Below, in pieces: positions 43,744 through 52,527 of a stretch of DNA of 64,000 nucleotides. The stretch is taken from the NCBI RefSeq assembly GCF_002355375.1, contig NZ_AP017312.1, positions 2,559,001 to 2,623,000 on the forward strand, given 5' to 3'. Position numbers and translations under genes: made by a program. Under the pieces are notes generated by a model. The model saw only the letters and a list, made by a program, of their open reading frames with translations, was not told the origin of the DNA and did no database searches. Origin of the DNA: Aneurinibacillus soli. Its GTDB lineage: Bacteria; Bacillota; Bacilli; Aneurinibacillales; Aneurinibacillaceae. The stretch's first letter is position 1; every line of letters starts with the position of its first letter.

Positions 43744-43767
43744 TTTACTTAACGGTCGGTAAGTAAA
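43744..43767 (-). promoter_or_regulatory. TetR-type operator
   Basis: TTTACTTA (43744-43751) and TAAGTAAA (43760-43767) are perfect inverted repeats around ACGGTCGG, the usual layout for TetR/QacR-like operators. Confidence 0.8.
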
Positions 43768-44043
43768 CTATAATCAGTTTCCAATATTTTTGCAATAGGT
43801 GTCCAGAGCGGTAGATGCATGTCCACCTTGTAAATGAGGCTGGACAACTTCGCTGACTCTGTTTTACATCGTAACCGCATATTGGAAGACAAAAGAGCCG
43901 AAACAGAAACAAGTTGCCCTCGGTAGCCTATCTTTGACGAATCTAAAAAAATTATTCAGTAATACCCCCATAAAACCTCCTGCTCCAACGAATTTATTTA
44001 ACGTCAAACAAAATACTACATTTTTGGAGAGCGAGGAATTTTC
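43768..44043. other. Intergenic region before the His-rich SLH gene
   Basis: An open plus-strand frame (43853-44047) reads FYIVTAYWKTKEPKQKQVAL and ends in an ATGA overlap with the SLH start. It has no start codon with a ribosome site and may be a gene tail. The promoter of the SLH gene was not located. Confidence 0.3.
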
Positions 44044-45180
44044 ATGAAAAAACTAGCGATTGCTTTAACAACTGCGGCACTTATTTCCAGTATAAGTACT
44101 ACTGCAGCCTTTGCAGACGAACATCATGATAATGGGCAACATCATGATAGTGGGCAACATAATGATAATGGGGAACATAATGATAACGGGAAACACAAAG
44201 GCTGGTATAAAGACGAAGTAGACTTCTCTGATTTAGATGATTTCGATTGGGCGAAAACGGCGGTTACGAGTCTTGCTAAGAAGGGTATTATTCAAGGAGT
44301 TGACAAGCATCACTTTAATCCAGGTGGCAGTCTCACTCGTGCTGAGTTTTCTACTCTGATGAGCCAATATTTCGCATTGAAGCCTGCTAACCCTAATCAA
44401 GAAGATTATGTTGATGTACATAAAAATGATTGGTTTTTCTCTCAGGTAGAAGCAACAAAGGATTACATGACGAAATGGACAACCTCTAACGGCAGCTATG
44501 CGTTTATGCCAAATAAAACAATGAATCGTATGGATACAGCCGTAAGCCTGGTTGAAATTCTCGTCCATCAAGGGTCCTTACAGTTAGTGTCTCAAGCAGA
44601 AGCGGATCAAATTTTAAGCCAATATGCTGATGCGTCTTCAATTCCGAGCAGCCTGCGTATTCACGTGGCTACGGCCATCAAGGCTCAGGTAATGAAGGGA
44701 GTCGGTTCTCATAAATTTAATCCACTTGGAACATTGAACCGTGCACAAGCTGCGCAACTTCTGTATAATTTGCAGATTCAAGTAGAAGTTCCACCAGCAG
44801 GTACTGGTTCCAAAGAGGAATCAACAGAGATTCCGCCAAATGCCGGATCCAATAACGGAAGTGCGCAGGGCACAAATCCAGCAGCGAATTCCATCCTTGG
44901 AGTAGGCATTACCAACACCTCTACAGATGCTAATGGCAATATTCATCTGAATGTACATGTGACAACAACAGGTGTGAATACCAATACAGCTGTCGGTGTA
45001 GAATTGGTGAATCAAAATGGTGATTCCTTAAACCCTGCTGTAGTTCAATCAGGAACCATCAATAATAACGATGCAACTGTTGATCTCGCTCTACCAGCAG
45101 GATTAAGCAAAGGTACGTATAAATTAAAGGTTACAGTTGGTTCTGCTGTTAACCAGGACACTTCCTACACTAAACAGTAA
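44044..45180 (+). CDS. SLH-domain surface protein with a His-rich repeat
   Basis: A 378-residue secreted protein. After the signal peptide (MKKLAIALTTAALISSIS...AFA) come five tandem copies of a six-residue repeat of the form H(H/N)D(N/S)G(Q/E/K), residues about 25-52, able in principle to bind Ni, Zn or Cu. Three SLH domains follow (about 58-250: WAKTAVTSLAKKGIIQGV, WFFSQVEATKDYM, HVATAIKAQVMKGV). A Ser/Pro-rich linker and a beta-rich C-terminal domain complete it. Ribosome site AGCGAGG. Confidence 0.88.
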   Translation: MKKLAIALTTAALISSISTTAAFADEHHDNGQHHDSGQHNDNGEHNDNGKHKGWYKDEVDFSDLDDFDWAKTAVTSLAKKGIIQGVDKHHFNPGGSLTRAEFSTLMSQYFALKPANPNQEDYVDVHKNDWFFSQVEATKDYMTKWTTSNGSYAFMPNKTMNRMDTAVSLVEILVHQGSLQLVSQAEADQILSQYADASSIPSSLRIHVATAIKAQVMKGVGSHKFNPLGTLNRAQAAQLLYNLQIQVEVPPAGTGSKEESTEIPPNAGSNNGSAQGTNPAANSILGVGITNTSTDANGNIHLNVHVTTTGVNTNTAVGVELVNQNGDSLNPAVVQSGTINNNDATVDLALPAGLSKGTYKLKVTVGSAVNQDTSYTKQ

Positions 45181-45212
45181 GGATAACAAAATCTTACGGA
45201 AATAGAGAGAAC

Positions 45213-45263
45213 CCCATTACCCAAAGTGTGGTAGTGGGGTTCAACTTACCTATCCTGTTAAAA
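45213..45263. repeat. 51-bp dispersed repeat, copy B, forming a hairpin
   Basis: 49 of 51 bases match 32909-32959. Here the arms GAACCCCATTACC (45209-45221) and GGTAGTGGGGTTC make a 13-bp stem with one G-T pair, 29 bases after the SLH stop. There is no T-run, so it may be a stability hairpin or a mobile-element scar. Confidence 0.75.
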
Positions 45264-45400
45264 CTTGCTTATTCTCCTCTAAAGCCCGATATAATACTGT
45301 TTTTGATAAAAATGTTGAATCTATAAGGTGTTTCAGTTTATTATATAGTATATTGAATTTTTCCCTTTAATCATTTAAAACGTAAGTTCAAAAATCAATA

Positions 45401-45460
45401 GTATAACCTCATAGATATGGTATGAGGGTCTCTACCAGGAACCGTAAAATCCTGATTACA
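45401..45460 (+). ncRNA. Purine riboswitch aptamer, adenine class
   Basis: P2 is CCTCATA/TATGAGG (45407-45413, 45421-45427) with loop GATATGG. The joining region CTCTACC matches the invariant core. P3 is CAGGA/TCCTG (45436-45440, 45450-45454) with loop CCGTAAA; the two loops are the usual kissing pair. The base that reads the ligand (position 74 of the class) is T at 45456, as in adenine-binding members; guanine members have C. P1 is short here (GTA/TAC). It precedes the adenine deaminase gene. Confidence 0.92.
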
Positions 45461-45502
45461 AAAAGTGTATTTTTACATTATTTGTAATCAGGATTTTTTT
45501 AT
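45446..45502 (+). terminator. Expression platform (terminator) of the adenine riboswitch
   Basis: Positions 45446-45462 pair perfectly over 17 bp with 45481-45497 (TTTGTAATCAGGATTTT), followed by T-rich DNA. The left arm contains the 3' strand of P3 and the ligand-reading junction, so aptamer folding and termination exclude each other. This predicts that adenine turns the gene on. Confidence 0.9.
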
Positions 45503-45669
45503 TTTTAAATAGTAGGCGTTTTCTATATCAAACGCTCAAATAATCATATGGCATTAAGGAAGAGAAAATGAGAATAGGAAATTGATGATGATATGTTAGC
45601 GTATGAAATGGAAATACTACTGAATACGCGTGAAAGATGTAGAAGAAAACTTGCTAAAGGAGCGATTTC
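45503..45669 (+). other. Leader of the ade gene with a possible 26-codon frame
   Basis: A frame from ATG 45593 (MLAYEMEILLNTRERC...) ends at TGA 45671-45673, overlapping the ade start as ATGA. It lacks a good ribosome site, so coupling is only a possibility. Confidence 0.3.
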
Positions 45670-47418
45670 ATGAATATGTGTGATTCGATACTCAAAAAAA
45701 GAATTTTAGTAGCTGGAAAAGTTATTCCTGCTGATATGGTTGTTAAGCAAGGTAAAATTTTAAATGTTTTCACAGGAGAGTTTATGGAAGGTGATATTGC
45801 AATTGTTGATGGAATCATTGCAGGAATCGGCTCTTATGAAGGCGATGAAATCATTGATGCACAAGGTAAAATCATCGTTCCAGGATTTATTGACGCCCAT
45901 GTCCATATTGAAAGCGCAATGCTGACTCCTCAAGAATTTGCAAAAGTTGTTCTTCAACATGGCGTAACTACTGTCATGACTGATCCCCATGAGATCGCAA
46001 ACGTGGCAGGTGCAGATGGAATTCGATATATGATCGATAGCGCTAAGGATCTGCCTTTAGATATATTTGTAATGCTGCCTTCTTGTGTTCCAGCAACTCC
46101 GTTCGAAACCAATGGTGCAAAGTTAGATGAGGAACAATTACTTCCCTTCATGTCTGACCCAAAAGTTTTGGGACTTGCTGAAGTCATGGATTTTCCCGCT
46201 GTATTATCTGGGGATAAGGTTATGCTAGATAAAATTCGTATGACCCAATCACATGGTGGCGTAATTGATGGTCATGCAGCTGGGCTTAAAAGAGAAGACT
46301 TAAACATCTACATGGCGGCAGGTATTCGGACCGACCATGAAAGTATAAATAGTAAAGAAGCAAAAGACCGTTTAGATCTTGGCATGTATCTGATGATTAG
46401 GGAAGGAACTGTAGCAAAAGACTTAGAAGCGTTACTGCCTGTTATTACACAACAAAATTCAAGACGATGCTTATTTGTTACAGATGATAAGCTCGTAGAC
46501 GATTTGCTTGAAGAAGGAAGTGTAGATCATATCGTAAGACAGGCTATTCAGAAGGGGTTAGACCCTATCATTGCGATTCAAATGGTGACTTTGAATGCAG
46601 CAGAGTGTTTTGGCCTTCGTAATATAGGAGCTGTTGCACCTGGGTATCAGGCAGATTTTCTTCTTCTTGATGATTTGAATACCATATCCATTCAGCAGGT
46701 TTATAAAAAAGGCACGTGTATCGTCGATAACGGAAGAATTGTGGAAGAATCCTTTCCGAAAATGCAAACTACTCAAGATTTATCACATGTACTACCTAAA
46801 ATGAATCCGAAAGAAGTGAAATTGGAAGATTTAGAAATCCCTTTGTCTTCGGATGTTTGTAATGTGATTGAAATCATTCCTAATAGTTTAGTTACCTACC
46901 ATCGAAAAGAAAAAGTAAACGTGCAGAATCGACTTTTTTGTTCTTCTACTGAAAAAGATCAGTTGAAATTAGCTGTAATCGAAAGGCATAAAGCTACAGG
47001 AAATGTTGGAGTAGGAATTGTAAAAGGATTTCAGTTAAAAAAAGGGGCAATCGCTAGTACAGTAGGCCATGATTCTCATAACATTGTAGTCATAGGAACG
47101 TCTGATGAAGAAATGCTTCTTGCAATTGAACAAGTAATCAAGACAAATGGAGGGTTAGCCGTTGTTGAGGGAAAAGAAGTTTTGGCTTCCTTATCACTTC
47201 CCGTTGCAGGATTAATGTCGGAAGAAAAGTACGAGACCGTCTATCAATCGCTGAAAAAATTAAATGAAGCTCTTTCGATAATTGGTTCGCCAAAAACATT
47301 TAATCCTTTTTTGACGTTATCGTTTTTGACACTCCCTGTCATACCTCAACTTAAATTAACAGATAAAGGATTATTTCAATTTTCTTCTTTTTCCCACATA
47401 AACGTCCAGGTTGATTAA
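45670..47418 (+). CDS. ade: Adenine deaminase
   Basis: A 582-residue amidohydrolase of the AdeC type, converting adenine to hypoxanthine and ammonia in purine salvage. The metal motif [12 protein letters not shown] is at 71-82; [17 protein letters not shown] and [12 protein letters not shown] carry further ligands, and the C-terminal [11 protein letters not shown] block is diagnostic. AAAGGAG precedes the ATG. Expression should be induced by adenine through the upstream riboswitch, so enzyme and signal match. Confidence 0.96.
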   Translation: MNMCDSILKKRILVAGKVIPADMVVKQGKILNVFTGEFMEGDIAIVDGIIAGIGSYEGDEIIDAQGKIIVPGFIDAHVHIESAMLTPQEFAKVVLQHGVTTVMTDPHEIANVAGADGIRYMIDSAKDLPLDIFVMLPSCVPATPFETNGAKLDEEQLLPFMSDPKVLGLAEVMDFPAVLSGDKVMLDKIRMTQSHGGVIDGHAAGLKREDLNIYMAAGIRTDHESINSKEAKDRLDLGMYLMIREGTVAKDLEALLPVITQQNSRRCLFVTDDKLVDDLLEEGSVDHIVRQAIQKGLDPIIAIQMVTLNAAECFGLRNIGAVAPGYQADFLLLDDLNTISIQQVYKKGTCIVDNGRIVEESFPKMQTTQDLSHVLPKMNPKEVKLEDLEIPLSSDVCNVIEIIPNSLVTYHRKEKVNVQNRLFCSSTEKDQLKLAVIERHKATGNVGVGIVKGFQLKKGAIASTVGHDSHNIVVIGTSDEEMLLAIEQVIKTNGGLAVVEGKEVLASLSLPVAGLMSEEKYETVYQSLKKLNEALSIIGSPKTFNPFLTLSFLTLPVIPQLKLTDKGLFQFSSFSHINVQVD

Positions 47419-47446
47419 TCATTCTCTGCGTTCACTAAGGATATAA

Positions 47447-47492
47447 AAATAGCCCTGAATTTTCTAGTTAGTGTAGAAAATTCAGGGTTTTT
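47447..47492 (+). terminator. Terminator of the ade gene
   Basis: CCCTGAATTTTCT (47453-47465) pairs perfectly with AGAAAATTCAGGG (47475-47487), followed by TTTTTA. Confidence 0.9.
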
Positions 47493-47525
47493 ACTTCTGA
47501 AAAATATATTAGCTAAGTCCACTCA

Positions 47526-49157
47526 TCACGAAAGTTCATTTATTTGTTTCGTAAGTTCTTTAAATTTCTTGTCGAGTTCTGTGTACGCTTTATCATTTGG
47601 AGTCATAAAGCTAAGCTTTCCTAAAACTTCTTGTCTTTCTGTTTCAAGTATTAAACGTAATTCATCCAGATTAGCTCTTTTTGGGGATAATTCATTCAAT
47701 TGCTTTTGTATGCTATGATTCGAAATAACAAGTTTGCTGTTTGTCGTTTTTTCGAGAAAATAGCGATCATGCGAAACAACGATTAGCGTTCCATTATACT
47801 GTGCTAAAGTATCTTCAAGTTGTTCACGTGAAGGTAAGTCAAGATGATTCGTCGGCTCATCTAAAATAAGCACATCTTTTCCCTCTACTATATGTTCCAT
47901 TAACTTACACTTTACACGTTCACCCATACTCATATTCCTAATGGGTTCTGTCCAATGAGATGTCATAAATCCCAAATGCTTCATTAAAGTTTGGACTTTC
48001 CCTCTCGCCTCGAAAGTTTTTTTATAAAATAGCTGCTCAGGTGTTTGTTCAAGTGGTAAATCAAATACTTCTTGCGTTAAATAGCCAATTTTTGCAGATG
48101 GTGAAATCCATACATCGCCTTTAGCCGTTTCCTGCCCAACAATTACCTTCAATAATGTCGTCTTTCCACTACCATTTGGACCTATTATCGCAACCTTCTC
48201 ACCATGCTGAATCGTAAAATTGACGTTTTTAAATAGTGTTCGTCCGGCAAAACTCTTTGTTACATTCTTAACTTCTAAAAACCGTTTTCCTACCTTGTGC
48301 TTTGCTTTCATTGAAAAATGTACAGTATACTCTGTCTCAACAGGTTCAGCTTTTGCTTTTTCAAGCTCTTTTTCAAGACGCTTTTGTTTTGATTTTACTT
48401 GTGCATCCATACGCTTTGCTTTTACACGATAGTATTCTTTAGGGAATTCCTGTTTTGTTGATTGTGCATGAGCTTTTTTCGACCAAGAAGTGAGCTCATT
48501 CATTTGATCTTCAATTCGTTCAATCATTTTTTGCTGTTTTTCATATTCACGTTGCTGGGTAAGTCTTTTCTGTTTGCGAAACTCCATATAGCTAGAATAA
48601 TTTCCTTTGTGTTCAATAAGCTTTTTACCTTCAATCGACCATATTTTTGTTGCAACAGTATCTAAAAAATAACGATCGTGTGAAACAAGAATAATGGTAC
48701 CTTTATAATTCTTAATCTGTTTAGTCAGGAATTCTAAGCTTTGAGCATCGAGATGATTTGTCGGTTCATCTAATAGCAAAAGGTCTGCATCTTTTGAAAA
48801 ACCTTTTGCAAGTCGTGCTTTTAGTTTTTCTCCGCCACTTAATTGTAGAAAATCATGGGTTGGTACATGCCATTTCTCTAGTAATTTGACTTCAAAAGGG
48901 GTCTTATCTTCGAAAAAATACGACTCGGTTTCTTGTTCAACCATAAAAATTTCCAAGCCTTGTTGCAGCCATTGTATTTGTCCTTGTGACGGCACTACGT
49001 CATTGTTAAGTAATTGCAACAATGTAGATTTACCGGCACCATTTTTGCCAATAACACCGATGATATCCCCTTGTTGAACACTAGCATGTACATCTTCAAA
49101 AATGGTAAAGTCCATTACTTCATAGCTAATATTGGATAATTTTAAAATTTCTTTCAT
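47526..49157 (-). CDS. vmlR: VmlR-type ABC-F ribosomal protection protein
   Basis: A 543-residue ABC-F ATPase with two nucleotide-binding domains: Walker A GKNGAGKS (37-44) and GPNGSGKT (326-333), signatures LSGGE and MSMGE, and Walker B LLLLDEPTNHLD and VLILDEPTNHLD. The inter-domain linker (about 192-290) with its charged coiled coil matches VmlR of Bacillus subtilis, which removes virginiamycin M, lincomycin and pleuromutilins from the ribosome. The family resemblance runs full length. Start at 49157 (MKEILKLSN) fits the family and GAGAGGG. An attenuator precedes it. Confidence 0.93.
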   Translation of the reverse strand: MKEILKLSNISYEVMDFTIFEDVHASVQQGDIIGVIGKNGAGKSTLLQLLNNDVVPSQGQIQWLQQGLEIFMVEQETESYFFEDKTPFEVKLLEKWHVPTHDFLQLSGGEKLKARLAKGFSKDADLLLLDEPTNHLDAQSLEFLTKQIKNYKGTIILVSHDRYFLDTVATKIWSIEGKKLIEHKGNYSSYMEFRKQKRLTQQREYEKQQKMIERIEDQMNELTSWSKKAHAQSTKQEFPKEYYRVKAKRMDAQVKSKQKRLEKELEKAKAEPVETEYTVHFSMKAKHKVGKRFLEVKNVTKSFAGRTLFKNVNFTIQHGEKVAIIGPNGSGKTTLLKVIVGQETAKGDVWISPSAKIGYLTQEVFDLPLEQTPEQLFYKKTFEARGKVQTLMKHLGFMTSHWTEPIRNMSMGERVKCKLMEHIVEGKDVLILDEPTNHLDLPSREQLEDTLAQYNGTLIVVSHDRYFLEKTTNSKLVISNHSIQKQLNELSPKRANLDELRLILETERQEVLGKLSFMTPNDKAYTELDKKFKELTKQINELS

Positions 49158-49185
49158 ATAATCTATCCCTCTCTTCAAAGGGAGA

Positions 49186-49300
49186 ATAAAAAAAATCCTC
49201 CCCGTTCATTTGGAAGGATTAGCCGTACCTTTACATGATGAAATAAGCTATTTTCATTAATAGCTCTACAATTTATAGAAAATGGGCAGACTAATCCTAT
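49186..49300 (-). promoter_or_regulatory. vmlR: Attenuator in the vmlR leader (terminator and anti-terminator)
   Basis: On the minus strand AATCCTTCC (49220-49212) pairs with the GGGGAGGATT region (down to 49194) and is followed by eight T: a terminator just before the vmlR ribosome site. CTAATCCT (49222-49215) can instead pair with AGGATTAG (49298-49291) upstream, which would break the terminator. This is the layout of ribosome-mediated antibiotic-induced attenuation. Confidence 0.78.
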
Positions 49301-49352
49301 TTTGTATGATTTGAAATATGTGATTTCAAATTTTAAAAATAAGATTAGTTAA

Positions 49353-49367
49353 TCATCGTCCACCCAT
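49353..49367 (-). CDS. Four-codon leader peptide of vmlR (MGGR)
   Basis: ATG GGT GGA CGA TGA on the minus strand follows AAGGAG (49375-49370) at ideal spacing and lies upstream of the anti-terminator strand. Stalling of a drug-bound ribosome on such a short frame is the known trigger for this type of regulation. Confidence 0.6.
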   Translation of the reverse strand: MGGR

Positions 49368-49475
49368 CACTCCTTCTGCTATTATTAAAATCAGTATATC
49401 ACAAACTCGTCTGTAAAAACAAAAGTAAGTAACCATGTAAGTCGCTTCTTGGTCTATTCTCTAACAAGTTTTTAA

Positions 49476-50168
49476 TCATGCCTTTTTAATCCAGTTCGCA
49501 ACAATAAATCCTGCTCCTTCTTCTTGTCCATGATAAGAACGCTGCCTTTCAAGATCATAAGCTTGTTCTTTCGTTACAAATTCATCAGGGGCGATATATA
49601 ATCCGAATTGAATAACAGACGGCTCTTCTGTGTATAGTTCTTTTATCTCCTGCACAGTAAAAAAGTGAGCACCGGAAAACACGCTGTTCGTTTTGTCTTT
49701 CCCCTGCTTTTCATACAGGGAAGCCCACTCACTCTGTTTGCCAATCATCCCTACTGTAAGTCGTCCTCCTGGTTTTACCACTCTCATTGCTTCAGCCAGC
49801 ACATCTTTTGGAGAATCAACAAACTCAAGAACGAGATTAGATAGAACAAGATCAAATGTATGGTCAGCAAATGGAAGGTGGTGAATGTCTCCTTCCAGGA
49901 AGTTAATAACTTGCCGAGATTCCTCAGCTTTCTCCCTTGCTTTTTTTAACATAGCTGTAGAAATATCAACACCTGTCACGTTTACTCCCTGTGAGGCAAG
50001 TAGCAGAGAATAAATTCCGGTACCACAACCCATATCAAGCGCCTTTTCCCCGGATTTAGGTTTGGATACTCCCATCATCATTTGTTTTTCGATAGCATCA
50101 ACAAAAGAGCCGAGCGGAGTAGCACACCACTCATCGTATGTTTCGGCAGAATGATCGAATAAAGCCAT
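49476..50168 (-). CDS. Class I SAM-dependent methyltransferase, copy 1
   Basis: A 230-residue methyltransferase: SAM motif I ALDMGCGTGIYSLLLA, motif II VTGVDISTAMLKKAREKA, motif III FLEGDIHHLPFADHTFDLVL, and LVLEFVDSPKDVLAEAMRVVKPGG. It resembles UbiE/Methyltransf_11 enzymes; the substrate is unknown. A near-identical gene is at 60191-60883. Ribosome site AGGTGGG. Confidence 0.9.
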   Translation of the reverse strand: MALFDHSAETYDEWCATPLGSFVDAIEKQMMMGVSKPKSGEKALDMGCGTGIYSLLLASQGVNVTGVDISTAMLKKAREKAEESRQVINFLEGDIHHLPFADHTFDLVLSNLVLEFVDSPKDVLAEAMRVVKPGGRLTVGMIGKQSEWASLYEKQGKDKTNSVFSGAHFFTVQEIKELYTEEPSVIQFGLYIAPDEFVTKEQAYDLERQRSYHGQEEGAGFIVANWIKKA

Positions 50169-50215
50169 AATACTTTCCCACCTTTACTTTTTTAGTCATC
50201 AGTATGGAACAAATT

Positions 50216-50290
50216 CTAATCCCCACCACCGCCACCGCTATCTCCTCCACTATCTCCGCCTCCACTGCAATCATAACTGTCATTATGATC
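50216..50290 (-). pseudogene. 3' end of a duplicated Gly/Asp-rich membrane protein gene
   Basis: The frame NDSYDCSGGGDSGGDSGG...D and its stop match the end of the His-rich membrane protein at 60931-61239. The rest of that gene is absent; the segment starts abruptly next to the stop of the secreted protein at 50292. This marks the junction of the duplication. Confidence 0.75.
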
Positions 50291-50291
50291 A

Positions 50292-50756
50292 TTAGTTAAG
50301 ATCAAATCGGACATCAGAAACTTTCCACGTGTTTTTATCTTTCATTAAGGTTATATAGCTAGTAGTCATAACACTCTCATTAGCATAATACGGGAAATGT
50401 TGAGTGATATAAATTTTTTTCTTATCTTTGGAATAAGATATTTTAGCTTTTTTATCATTTGTCCAGTGAGCAACATAATAGAAGTCAGCACCAGCTTCGT
50501 ACATATCAAGAATATCTTGTATAGCTTCTGATGTATAATACGGAGCCAGTATTTTCTTAAAAGAGGTCGGATTGGCGGGATCAGCTTTAGCTTGCGCCTT
50601 CTCGATCCTTTTTAAATAGTCAATGACTTGCTTCGATGTCATTGTAGTGTCTTTCTTTTGTGTAGTTGATTTAGCTTCTACAGGCAATGTGTTGAACGAA
50701 GGTGTGATGGAAATGGTTAACGCAAGTATAGAAACAGAAACAAGCTTTTTAAACAT
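50292..50756 (-). CDS. Small secreted protein of unknown function
   Basis: A 154-residue protein with a signal peptide (MFKKLVSVSILALTISITPS...PVEA). The mature part is a basic alpha/beta sequence with IEKAQAKADPANPTSFKKIL, MYEAGADFYYVAHWTNDKKA and KNTWKVSDVRFDLN, resembling NTF2-like or DUF3993-type small domains. No catalytic motif is visible. Ribosome site GAGGGGAAG. Its 3' end touches the duplication junction. Confidence 0.75.
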   Translation of the reverse strand: MFKKLVSVSILALTISITPSFNTLPVEAKSTTQKKDTTMTSKQVIDYLKRIEKAQAKADPANPTSFKKILAPYYTSEAIQDILDMYEAGADFYYVAHWTNDKKAKISYSKDKKKIYITQHFPYYANESVMTTSYITLMKDKNTWKVSDVRFDLN

Positions 50757-50894
50757 AGCTCTTCCCCTCTCGTTTCATCCCAGTGTGTCGGTCTGCAGCT
50801 AGGATTCATATGGTTATTGCCATACAGCGGTACGTATACATGTGTACGCAGTGTGACACCATAAAAGCAGAATTGTAACATGAAGGGAGGCAGC

Positions 50895-50933
50895 TTGAGT
50901 CACGAAATAGGCTCTCAAGCGTGCGATATATGA
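50895..50933 (+). CDS. Possible 12-residue leader peptide before the acetolactate synthase-like gene
   Basis: TTG at 50895 follows GGGAGG (50885-50890) and encodes MSHEIGSQACDI, stopping at TGA 50931-50933. The stop overlaps the ATG of the next gene (ATGA), which itself has no ribosome site close by. Translational coupling would explain how that gene is translated. Confidence 0.45.
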   Translation: MSHEIGSQACDI

Positions 50934-52504
50934 AAGCAAGCGATTTATTTGTGCAATGTTTAGAAGCGGAAGGCGTGGAATACATTTTTGGCATTCCTGG
51001 TGAAGAAAATATCGATCTAATGGATTCTCTCTCTCGCTCCTCCATTCAGTTTGTAATCGCAAGACACGAACAAGGAGCCGCATTTATGGCCGATATGTAC
51101 GGCCGCCTGACAGGTAAACCCGGTGTCTGCTTGGCTACACTCGGCCCGGGTGCTGCCAACCTGGTCACTGGTGTTGCCAATGCACATTTGGACCGGGTTC
51201 CCCTTGTTGCGATTACAGGACAAGCAACTCGAACACGATTGCATAAAGAATCCCATCAAAACATTGATACCGTTAAGATGTTTGAGCCCATTACCAAGTA
51301 CAGTCAGCAAGTATTACACCCACATATCATTCCAGAGGTGATCCGCAAGTCGTTCCAACTTGCTGTCATGGAAAGCCCCGGCGCTATACATATCCAACTA
51401 CCAGAAGATGTAGCTCAAAAGGATATTGAGGGACGTCCATTACTAAAATCACATCTCTCCCCTCCACTTGTAAACGAATCGATGATACAGTCAGCTGTTG
51501 ACATCATTTCTCAAGCGAGTCATCCCGTTATATTAGCAGGAAATGGGGTTATTCGCTCACAAGCATGGAACGAGGTTCGCGCTTTAGTAGATAAGGCCAA
51601 TCTTCCTTTAGCCAATACATTTATGGCGAAAGGGATTCTGCCTTTCGAACATCCGCGAAACCTTTTTACAGTAGGAGGAAAACCATATTCGCAAAAAGTA
51701 CTACGACCCCTATCTGAAGCAGATCTAGTCATCGCGATTGGATTCGATCTTGTTGAATATGAGCCAATAACTTGGAACTTTGACCATGCCCGTCGCGTTG
51801 TTCATATTCATGAGACACCTGTCGATGTAGATGAGCATTTCCCTACCGTAACAGAGCTCGTTGGCGATTTACGTCATACCCTTACGCTGCTAACACGTTT
51901 CATCGAGCAGCAGCCGGAACCTACTCTGCATAATGAAATTCGATCCCATCGCTTAGCAGAAATCACTTCCATTTCACATAACCAGGAGGAACTGCCGCGT
52001 CATGTAATGTTGACCCTGTCAGAGAAACTCCCCGAGAACACACTCGTTATATCGGATGTCGGATTACACAAAGTGTGGGTCTCACGATGGTATCAGCCAA
52101 AAATGCCGAGTCGAACCATCATTTATAACGGCTTTGCGTCAATGGGAGGCTCTCTGCCAGCAGGTATTGCAAGTAAACTGGTCGAACCTCATTCCCCAGT
52201 CGTTGTCGTCTCTGGAGATGGCGGTTTTCTAATGAATGTACAGGAGCTCGAAACAGCGAAACGACTGGGTGCTGCATTCACCATTATTGTTTTCACCGAT
52301 AAAACATACAGCCTTATTCAAAAGAAACAGCATGATGCCAATTTGGCTATAACAGGGATCTCTTTTACCAACCCAGACTTTCAATTGCTTGCAAAAAGCT
52401 TTGATATTGAATATTACAGAGCTGAAGCACCGGAATCATTCGATGATTGTTTACAATCTGCCATCAATAGCAACAAGTTAAACCTCATTGAAGTTGTGCT
52501 TTAA
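50930..52504 (+). CDS. Acetolactate synthase-like thiamine diphosphate enzyme
   Basis: A 524-residue TPP enzyme of the AlsS/IlvB type. The catalytic glutamate is in VIARHEQGAAFMADMYGR; the TPP motif VVSGDGGFLMNVQELETA begins near residue 427. It probably condenses two pyruvates to acetolactate, or acts on a related 2-oxo acid. No regulatory small subunit is present, so a catabolic AlsS-like role is more likely than branched-chain synthesis. Start at 50930 (MKASDLF) by family length; it overlaps a possible leader peptide. An aldehyde dehydrogenase gene follows 23 bases later. Confidence 0.88.
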   Translation: MKASDLFVQCLEAEGVEYIFGIPGEENIDLMDSLSRSSIQFVIARHEQGAAFMADMYGRLTGKPGVCLATLGPGAANLVTGVANAHLDRVPLVAITGQATRTRLHKESHQNIDTVKMFEPITKYSQQVLHPHIIPEVIRKSFQLAVMESPGAIHIQLPEDVAQKDIEGRPLLKSHLSPPLVNESMIQSAVDIISQASHPVILAGNGVIRSQAWNEVRALVDKANLPLANTFMAKGILPFEHPRNLFTVGGKPYSQKVLRPLSEADLVIAIGFDLVEYEPITWNFDHARRVVHIHETPVDVDEHFPTVTELVGDLRHTLTLLTRFIEQQPEPTLHNEIRSHRLAEITSISHNQEELPRHVMLTLSEKLPENTLVISDVGLHKVWVSRWYQPKMPSRTIIYNGFASMGGSLPAGIASKLVEPHSPVVVVSGDGGFLMNVQELETAKRLGAAFTIIVFTDKTYSLIQKKQHDANLAITGISFTNPDFQLLAKSFDIEYYRAEAPESFDDCLQSAINSNKLNLIEVVL

Positions 52505-52527
52505 GAGGTATACATGGGAGGATGTAT

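Larger units (their letters stand above)
49455..50290. repeat. Segmental duplication, copy 1 (methyltransferase plus end of the next gene)
   Basis: This segment is repeated in the same orientation at 60170-60996, from ATTCTCTAACAAGTTTTT through the methyltransferase to the Gly-Asp tail of the upstream gene. The copies are mostly identical, with scattered base changes. Confidence 0.85.

Noticed and set aside
44233-44571. Minus-strand 112-codon frame in the His-rich SLH gene
   Set aside because: Antisense to SLH domains with clear family motifs; no supporting signals.
45603-45673. Leader peptide for adenine deaminase as a firm feature
   Set aside because: The 26-codon frame overlaps the ade start but has no convincing ribosome site, while ade has a good one of its own.
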